Origin: Actinomycetes bacterium
Lineage (GTDB): Bacteria > Actinomycetota > Actinomycetes > Propionibacteriales > Propionibacteriaceae
NCBI GenBank assembly: GCA_023387135.1
Contig: JAEWIK010000076.1
Location: 1 to 5,769, forward strand
Direction of reading: 5' to 3'
Length of the DNA stretch: 5,769 nt
The number at the start of each line of letters is the position of its first letter. The first letter of the stretch is position 1. Below, one piece after another: positions 1-5,769 of this stretch. The position numbers and the translations under genes are program-made. Below the pieces are notes generated by a model, which saw only the letters and a list, made by a program, of their open reading frames with translations, was not told where the DNA came from and did no database searches.

Positions 1-61
1 CGGGGGGGGGCGACGTACCGTCCCCACCACCGTGTCCTGCGTCCTGCGGGCCTCCCCGGGG
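1..61. other. Non-coding flank downstream of the phosphatase gene
   Basis: No gene is visible in these 61 bp after the phosphatase stop codon. Read on the minus strand, positions 25-8 can fold into a compact hairpin: GGGGACG pairs with CGTC and CCC, with a GTA loop and one bulged G. A run of nine C residues (plus-strand G at 2-10) follows. It could act as a U-less actinobacterial terminator, but there is no T tract and the stem is short. The G9 homopolymer lies at the very edge of the window and may be of low base quality. Confidence 0.3.
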
Positions 62-1543
62 TCAGGGACGGCCGCCGCCCTTCGGGGGCCAGCCACCGGA
101 GTCCCTGAGGCCCAGCGCGTTCTTCATGGTGAAGAAGAGGTCGGTCTGGTCAGTCAGCCCGACGATGTTCGCCGCGCCCGGGCCGTACCCCGCCACCCGC
201 AACTGGGCACCGGTGTGCTGCTGGGAACCGCCTGCGGGAGCCGTGCCGTAGATGACGGCCATGGGCGCGTCGTCGGCGGTCTGCAGCGTGATGCCCAGGG
301 CGGGAGTCGTCGAGCCGACCTCCACGATCTGGCTGGTGTGGGCGTGGTCCGCGGTGACGAACACCGAGGTGTTGCCGTCCCTCTTCGCGAAGTCGAGCGC
401 CACCTTGACAGCCTCATCGAGATCGACAGTCTCGCCGATCTGGCCACACGCGTTGGCCGCGTGGTCCTGCTTGTCGATGGAAGCGCCCTCGACCTGCAGG
501 AAGAAGCCCTCGTCGCCGCGGTTCTTCGGCTTCAGCAACTCGATCGCCTTGGAGGTCATCTCCGCCAGTGTCGGCGCGGTGCCGGTCCGCCACGCCTCGT
601 TCACAGTGCAGGTCACGGCGGGCAGTTTCGTGCCGTCCGGGACGGCGGGGGTGGGGTTCCAGCGGACCGTCATGTTGCCGTCGTTGAACAGGCCGAGCAG
701 CGGCTTGCTCTGGTCGGCCCGCTTGGTGGCGGCAAGCTGGGCCTCGGTCGTGACGACCTGGAATCCCTTCGCCTGGGCCTGCTGCAGGACCGTCCTGCCG
801 GTGTCGGGGCCTTCCCAGATCACGTCCTTGAAGCTGGCGGCACCGCCGCCGAGGGTGACGTCGGCGCGGGTCTTCACTATCTGCTCCGAGATCGAGCCCT
901 TGCCACCGCTGGTGACGGAGTCCTTCGGGCAGACGGCGCCCTTGGTGTCGTCCGGCCCGTAGCAGGAGCGGGTCGACACGTGCGCGACCTGGACCGCGGG
1001 CGTCGCGTCCTGCACCTCGGCGGTCGACACGTCGCCGGTCTTGAGGCCGTTGGCCTTCGCGAGTTCGAGCAGCGTCCTGTGCGGAGCCCCCTTGATGTCG
1101 ACGGAGATCGCGCCGTCGTAGGACTTCGTCCCGGTCGACCAGGCGGTGCCGGTGGCGGCCGAGTCGGGGTCGTAGTCGGGCTTGCCGGCGTTCGCGCCCG
1201 TCCGGGTGAGCGAGTACGTCGTGTACTGGCCGGTGAGCGGCAGGGCGTCGATTCCCGCGAAACGTCCCGCGGCCCCGTGGACGTAGTTGCGCGCGATGGT
1301 GATCTCGGAGTCGCCCATTCCGTCCCCGATCAGCAGGATGACGTTGCGCGCCCTGCCGGACTCGACGGCGCCGCGCACCTCTCTCGTCCTGTCGTACCTG
1401 TTCTGGGTGGCACCGCCGGTCGCGCCGAGGTCGCGGACGACGGCGGGCGTGGCGGCGGCGAGGGCAGTGCCGGCGAGCGCGAGCGAGGTGATCGCCACTG
1501 CCGGGAGGCGCAGCCAACGGGGGCCGGGCTTCGGAGCAGACAT
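62..1543 (-). CDS. phoA: Secreted alkaline phosphatase, E. coli PhoA type
   Basis: This 493-aa exported metalloenzyme should hydrolyse phosphate monoesters outside the membrane to release inorganic phosphate. The N-terminus looks like a Sec signal peptide: basic residues K5, R9 and R12, a hydrophobic stretch at about 13-29, and a likely ALA|A cleavage near 29/30. Aligned by motif to E. coli PhoA, the whole active site is present: D74 in IGDGMGD, nucleophile S128 in [13 protein letters not shown]179 and T181 in EVQDATPA, R192, E352/D357/K358/H361 in [12 protein letters not shown]399/H400 in TADHAH, and H443 in QQHTG. The D179/K358 pair matches the E. coli enzyme rather than the mammalian type. 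Four cysteines (194, 205, 312, 366) match both E. coli disulfides. The ATG at 1543 is chosen because the signal peptide begins there and AAGGA lies just upstream. A TTG start at 1630 would add 29 unrelated residues. Family assignment is firm; the symbol is by similarity. Confidence 0.93.
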   Translation of the reverse strand: MSAPKPGPRWLRLPAVAITSLALAGTALAAATPAVVRDLGATGGATQNRYDRTREVRGAVESGRARNVILLIGDGMGDSEITIARNYVHGAAGRFAGIDALPLTGQYTTYSLTRTGANAGKPDYDPDSAATGTAWSTGTKSYDGAISVDIKGAPHRTLLELAKANGLKTGDVSTAEVQDATPAVQVAHVSTRSCYGPDDTKGAVCPKDSVTSGGKGSISEQIVKTRADVTLGGGAASFKDVIWEGPDTGRTVLQQAQAKGFQVVTTEAQLAATKRADQSKPLLGLFNDGNMTVRWNPTPAVPDGTKLPAVTCTVNEAWRTGTAPTLAEMTSKAIELLKPKNRGDEGFFLQVEGASIDKQDHAANACGQIGETVDLDEAVKVALDFAKRDGNTSVFVTADHAHTSQIVEVGSTTPALGITLQTADDAPMAVIYGTAPAGGSQQHTGAQLRVAGYGPGAANIVGLTDQTDLFFTMKNALGLRDSGGWPPKGGGRP

Positions 1544-1548
1544 GGGGT

Positions 1549-1553
1549 TCCTT
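1549..1553 (-). promoter_or_regulatory. Ribosome binding site of phoA
   Basis: AAGGA on the minus strand, within GAAAGGAA, lies 5 nt before the ATG at 1543-1541. It supports this start over the upstream in-frame TTG. The site is only 6 nt downstream of the hairpin at 1560-1589, so the two could interact during initiation. Confidence 0.7.
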
Positions 1554-1559
1554 TCACGA

Positions 1560-1589
1560 GGCTGTCTGGTACCTCCGACCCAAACAGCC
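1560..1589 (-). promoter_or_regulatory. Hairpin in the phoA leader (inverted repeat)
   Basis: On the minus strand, GGCTGTTTGG (1589-1580) pairs with CCAGACAGCC (1569-1560) around a 10-nt loop. In RNA this gives ten consecutive pairs, including one U-G wobble. It ends 16 nt before the phoA start codon and is not followed by a T tract. It may be a leader stem affecting translation, an operator-like inverted repeat, or a U-less terminator insulating phoA from the heat-shock operon. The pairing is seen directly; the role is inferred. Confidence 0.45.
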
Positions 1590-1656
1590 GCGTGCGAACT
1601 CCAGTCGACGCCCACCCGAGAACGAGTCAATGATCACGTGTCCAGTCGGTGTCGGC

Positions 1657-1685
1657 CGCCACGACAAACGTCGCCGGTAGTGGCG
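1657..1685 (-). terminator. Possible terminator of the dnaK-hspR operon
   Basis: Eleven nucleotides after the hspR stop, the minus strand can fold with CGCCAC (1685-1680) pairing to GTGGCG (1662-1657). A competing inner stem, CGAC-GTTT-GTCG, lies at 1673-1662. The two stems share a base, so the structure is imperfect. No T tract follows. The position suits termination after hspR, but the call is weak. Confidence 0.25.
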
Positions 1686-1695
1686 CGGGGCCGGC

Positions 1696-2124
1696 TCAGC
1701 GCGTGATGGCGCGGATGGGCCGGACGTGGACACGGCCCAGGTGTACCTCGCCGCTCTGGGCGGCGGTGAACAGGCGGGTCTCGCCCGCGTTCACGTGGAG
1801 ATGCTGCACGAGAGTGGTGAGCTGCGCCACCTGCTCCCGCACGGCTTCGAGTTCGGCCTCGAGGGCGAGGATGCGCCGGATCCCTTCGAGGTTGATGCCC
1901 TCGGTCTGGGACAGGAACTGGATGTGCCTCAGCTTGGCGATGTCGCGCAGCGAGTAGCGGCGTCCCCGACCGCGCGCCCGGCCCGGCACCACCAGGCCCA
2001 GGCGGTCGTAGCCGCGCAGGGTCTGGGGGTGCATCTCGGCCAACTGGGCCGCCACCGAGATGACGAAGATCGGCGCGTCGGGGTCGATCCTGTCGGGCAG
2101 CCGGGGCGCGCCTGAGGCAGTCAT
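1696..2124 (-). CDS. hspR: Heat-shock repressor HspR, MerR family
   Basis: HspR is a DNA-binding repressor of the dnaK operon in actinomycetes, and DnaK acts as its co-repressor in characterised species. The 142-aa product has a MerR-type winged helix at about 20-62: [22 protein letters not shown], then an arginine-rich wing ([10 protein letters not shown]) and [11 protein letters not shown]. An amphipathic helix at about 78-107 ([18 protein letters not shown]) is the likely dimerisation coil. No metal- or ligand-binding C-terminal domain is present, as usual for HspR. The ATG at 2124 overlaps the dnaJ TGA as ATGA, and GGAG lies 7 nt upstream. The frame is open further upstream, but that part is only a shadow of dnaJ. 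Being last in the operon implies a feedback loop. Its operator would be upstream of dnaK, outside the window. Confidence 0.93.
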   Translation of the reverse strand: MTASGAPRLPDRIDPDAPIFVISVAAQLAEMHPQTLRGYDRLGLVVPGRARGRGRRYSLRDIAKLRHIQFLSQTEGINLEGIRRILALEAELEAVREQVAQLTTLVQHLHVNAGETRLFTAAQSGEVHLGRVHVRPIRAITR

Positions 2125-3269
2125 CGCGCGGCTCCGAACAGGGCGGCGCGGGGATCTGTCGGGTCCACCAGCGACGCGTACTCCTGCAGGGCCGCAGCAG
2201 CCTCGGGAGTGAGCGCCTTGGGAACCTGGACCTCGACTGTCACGAGCAGGTCGCCGGAGTCGCCCCGGGAGCTGTTCGCGCCCCTGCCGCGCACCCTGAA
2301 GGTGCGGCCGGTGGGGGTGCCCGCGGGCACCTTCAGCCTGACCTTCTGTCCCGACAGCGTCGGCACGTCGATCTCGGCGCCCAGGGCAGCCTCGGCGAAC
2401 GTGATCGGGACCGTCACGGTGAGTTGGTTGCCCTTGCGTCCGAACACCGGGTGCTGACGGACGTGCACGGTGACGTACAGGTCGCCCGCGGCGCCGGAGT
2501 TCTCGCCCGGGCCGCCCTTGCCGGTGATCCTGATGCGCTGGCCGTCGGCCACGCCGGCGGGGATGCGCACCTGCATGGTGCGGGTGGACCGGCCGCGCCC
2601 GGTGCCACCGCAGACCGGGCACGGGTCCTCGATGATGAGGCCCCTGCCGTGGCAGTCGCGGCAGGGCTCGGCGACGGCGAACATGCCGCCGGACGTCGTG
2701 CTCTGCATGCCGCTGCCCTGACAGGTAGGACACACCTTGGGCACCGTGCCGGCCTTCGCCCCGGTGCCGTGGCAGGCGTCGCAGGGAGCATCCGAGATCG
2801 TCTGCATGCTCACCGTCGCGCCCTCGACGGCCTGGACGAAGTCGATGGTGACCTCACCCTCGATGTCGCTGCCGCGCCTCGGCCCGCGGGCCGGCCCACG
2901 ACGCGCGCCGCCGACCCCTCCGAAGAGGTTGCCGAACAGGTCTCCGAGACCGGTGTCGCCGGCCGTGCGGAACAGGTCGTCCATGCCCGGCCCGGCCGAC
3001 CCCGAGCCCGACCTGGGGAACCTGAAGCCCACGCCGAACAGGCTGCGCGCCTCGTCGTACTCCTTGCGCTTGGCAGGATCGGACAGCACGTCGTTGGCCT
3101 CGGAGACCTCCTTGAACTTCTGCTCCGCGTCGGCGTTGTGCTGGTTGGCGTCGGGATGGTACTGCCGCGCCAGCTTGCGGAACGCCTTCTTGATGTCCTC
3201 CGGTTTGGCGTCGGAGGCGACGCCGAGAACCTTGTAGTAGTCCTTCTCGAGCCAGTCCTTGGTGCTCAT
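2121..3269 (-). CDS. dnaJ: Chaperone DnaJ (class I Hsp40)
   Basis: This 382-aa cytosolic co-chaperone delivers unfolded clients to DnaK and stimulates its ATPase. The J domain is at about 9-73, with the essential HPD at 38-40. A Gly/Phe-rich linker runs about 78-135 ([20 protein letters not shown]). The zinc domain has four CxxCxGxG repeats, starting at C163 (CDACHGTG), C180 (CPTCQGSG), C203 (CRDCHGRG) and C217 (CPVCGGTG). C-terminal substrate-binding and dimerisation domains follow, from about 228 to 352. All class I elements are intact and the length is normal. The N-terminal [11 protein letters not shown] is typical of the actinobacterial DnaJ1 encoded beside dnaK, as opposed to the second, unlinked DnaJ2. 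The ATG at 3269 has a strong Shine-Dalgarno and lies 24 bp after grpE. Confidence 0.96.
   Translation of the reverse strand: MSTKDWLEKDYYKVLGVASDAKPEDIKKAFRKLARQYHPDANQHNADAEQKFKEVSEANDVLSDPAKRKEYDEARSLFGVGFRFPRSGSGSAGPGMDDLFRTAGDTGLGDLFGNLFGGVGGARRGPARGPRRGSDIEGEVTIDFVQAVEGATVSMQTISDAPCDACHGTGAKAGTVPKVCPTCQGSGMQSTTSGGMFAVAEPCRDCHGRGLIIEDPCPVCGGTGRGRSTRTMQVRIPAGVADGQRIRITGKGGPGENSGAAGDLYVTVHVRQHPVFGRKGNQLTVTVPITFAEAALGAEIDVPTLSGQKVRLKVPAGTPTGRTFRVRGRGANSSRGDSGDLLVTVEVQVPKALTPEAAAALQEYASLVDPTDPRAALFGAAR
2132..2135 (-). promoter_or_regulatory. Ribosome binding site of hspR
   Basis: GGAG on the minus strand, inside the last codons of dnaJ, lies 7 nt before the ATG at 2124. It supports the ATGA-overlap start and translational coupling to dnaJ. 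Confidence 0.55.
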
Positions 3270-3277
3270 CGCGCCTT

Positions 3278-3287
3278 CCTCCTCTCC
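3278..3287 (-). promoter_or_regulatory. Strong ribosome binding site of dnaJ
   Basis: GGAGAGGAGG on the minus strand, with GGAGG ending 8 nt before the dnaJ ATG, sits in the short grpE-dnaJ gap. It is the best Shine-Dalgarno in the operon. It belongs to the one internal gene that does not overlap its upstream neighbour, so dnaJ probably initiates independently. Confidence 0.75.
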
Positions 3288-3293
3288 TACGGA

Positions 3294-3964
3294 TCAGGAC
3301 GGGTCTGCCACTGCCACCCTCGCCGGGCGCAGCACCCGATCGTTGAGTCTGACACCTTTCTGCATGACAGCGGAGACAGTCGTCTCGGTGATCTCACCCT
3401 CGTACGGCATGTGCATCAGCGCCTCGTGGATCTGCGGGTCGAAGACCTCGCCCACGTCGCCGTACACCTCCAGCCCGTACTTGGTGGTGATCTTCTCGAG
3501 CTCGTCGGCGACGAGCTTGAAGCCGCCGACGAGTTCGTCGTGCTCGCGTGCTGCCTCCACGCTGTCCAGCACCGGCAGCAGGTCGAGGACGACCGCCTCG
3601 ATGCCGCCCTGGCGGGCCAGCGAGCGGTCCCTGTCGACGCGCTTCTTGTAGTTCGCGTACTCGGCCTGGAGGCGCTGCAGGTCGGCGGTGCGCTCGGCGA
3701 CGAGCCCTTCGAGCTCGCCCACGCGGGAGTCATCGGCACCCGCCTGGGCGCCGTCGGGCTCACCGGGAGCCGCCGCGCCCTGCGGGGCCGAACCCTGCGC
3801 CGGCTGTCGCGGCTGGCCGGTCTTCGGATCGATCCGTCGCCTGTCGTGGACCGTCGGCCCGGGCTTCTCGGCCCGTTCCTGGTCGGCCGGGGCCCCGGGG
3901 GCAGGGGTCGCCTGCTCCCCGGGGACCTGGTCAGGCGCCGAACCGTTGGGATAGGTCGGCTCGC

Positions 3965-3968
<4 letters not shown>
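3294..3968 (-). CDS. grpE: Nucleotide exchange factor GrpE
   Basis: GrpE releases ADP from DnaK so that ATP can rebind and the client is freed. The 224-aa product begins with a long Pro/Gly/Ala/Gln-rich, probably disordered tail (about 1-80). A long dimerisation helix follows (about 81-118, [19 protein letters not shown] then [13 protein letters not shown]), then a four-helix-bundle region (about 120-165). The C-terminal beta-wing carries the family signature: [16 protein letters not shown] (176-191) and [16 protein letters not shown] (205-220). The start is GTG at 3968, overlapping the dnaK TGA as GTGA, with AAGGA 6 nt upstream. This implies translational coupling, matching the roughly stoichiometric work of the two proteins. 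The tail length is usual for actinobacterial GrpE. Confidence 0.95.

Positions 3969-5769
<1,801 letters not shown>

Larger units (their letters stand above)
1544..1695 (-). other. hspR-phoA intergenic region
   Basis: This 152-bp gap separates two genes on the same strand and is the only sizeable non-coding stretch inside the window. It should hold the end of the heat-shock operon and the promoter of phoA. A TTGACT resembling a -35 box is at 1630-1625 (minus strand), but no good -10 hexamer follows at 16-18 nt. I looked for actinobacterial PHO-box repeats (GTTCACC-like units at 11-nt spacing) and found only isolated weak matches such as GTTCGCA. No HAIR (CTTGAGT-N7-ACTCAAG) or CIRCE element is present. 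Confidence 0.5.

Noticed and set aside
1544..1630. N-terminal extension of phoA to a TTG at 1630
   Set aside because: It would place 29 extra residues before a clear signal peptide. The ATG at 1543 has its own AAGGA site at suitable spacing.
32..1633. A 533-codon open frame on the plus strand opposite phoA
   Set aside because: It is a GC-driven shadow. The minus-strand frame has a full alkaline phosphatase active site, while this product is a compositionally biased Arg/Gly/Val-rich string with no motif.
1619..1640. HAIR-like or promoter-like elements (GAGTCAA, TGATCA, CACGTG) in the hspR-phoA gap
   Set aside because: Only half-site resemblance to CTTGAGT/ACTCAAG exists, with no second arm at 7-nt spacing. 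The 6-bp palindromes are short enough to occur by chance, and no good -10 box accompanies the TTGACT.
2125..2733. Upstream extension of the hspR frame into dnaJ
   Set aside because: The extension lies entirely within dnaJ in another frame, and its sequence is Arg/Pro-rich shadow. HspR proteins start near the ATGA overlap.

Overview
The window reads as a fragment of a high-GC actinomycete (Actinomycetota) chromosome. The evidence is the strongly GC-rich sequence with G/C-ending codons and the gene order dnaK-grpE-dnaJ-hspR, which is the typical actinobacterial heat-shock operon. The DnaK stretch around [16 protein letters not shown] also closely resembles Streptomyces-type DnaK. All five real genes lie on the minus strand, so the window is best read from its right end to its left end. 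Genus cannot be fixed from this alone.

Layout in transcription order. At 5769-3965 is dnaK, missing its true N-terminus. At 3968-3294 is grpE, starting with GTG and overlapping the dnaK stop by 4 bp. At 3269-2121 is dnaJ (class I J-protein, 24 bp after grpE, with a strong Shine-Dalgarno). At 2124-1696 is hspR (MerR-family repressor, ATGA overlap with dnaJ). A 152-bp gap with two hairpin-forming sequences follows. At 1543-62 is an exported E. coli-type alkaline phosphatase, which appears to be a separate transcription unit. The last 61 bp hold no gene.

DnaK (ATPase and peptide clamp), DnaJ (substrate delivery and ATPase stimulation) and GrpE (nucleotide exchange) form one chaperone cycle. HspR, encoded last, is the expected autorepressor. 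Its HAIR operator would lie upstream of dnaK, beyond the window. The phosphatase has no functional link to the chaperones visible here.

The most notable anomaly is at the right edge. The last 77 bp (5693-5769) are an exact copy of 5348-5424 inside dnaK, 345 bp away and in frame. They sit where the first ~45 codons of dnaK should be. The simplest explanation is an assembly-graph artefact at a contig end, since 77 is a common de Bruijn k-mer length. A real in-frame tandem duplication is the alternative. I see no previously undescribed system, mobile element, CRISPR array, tRNA or rRNA here.
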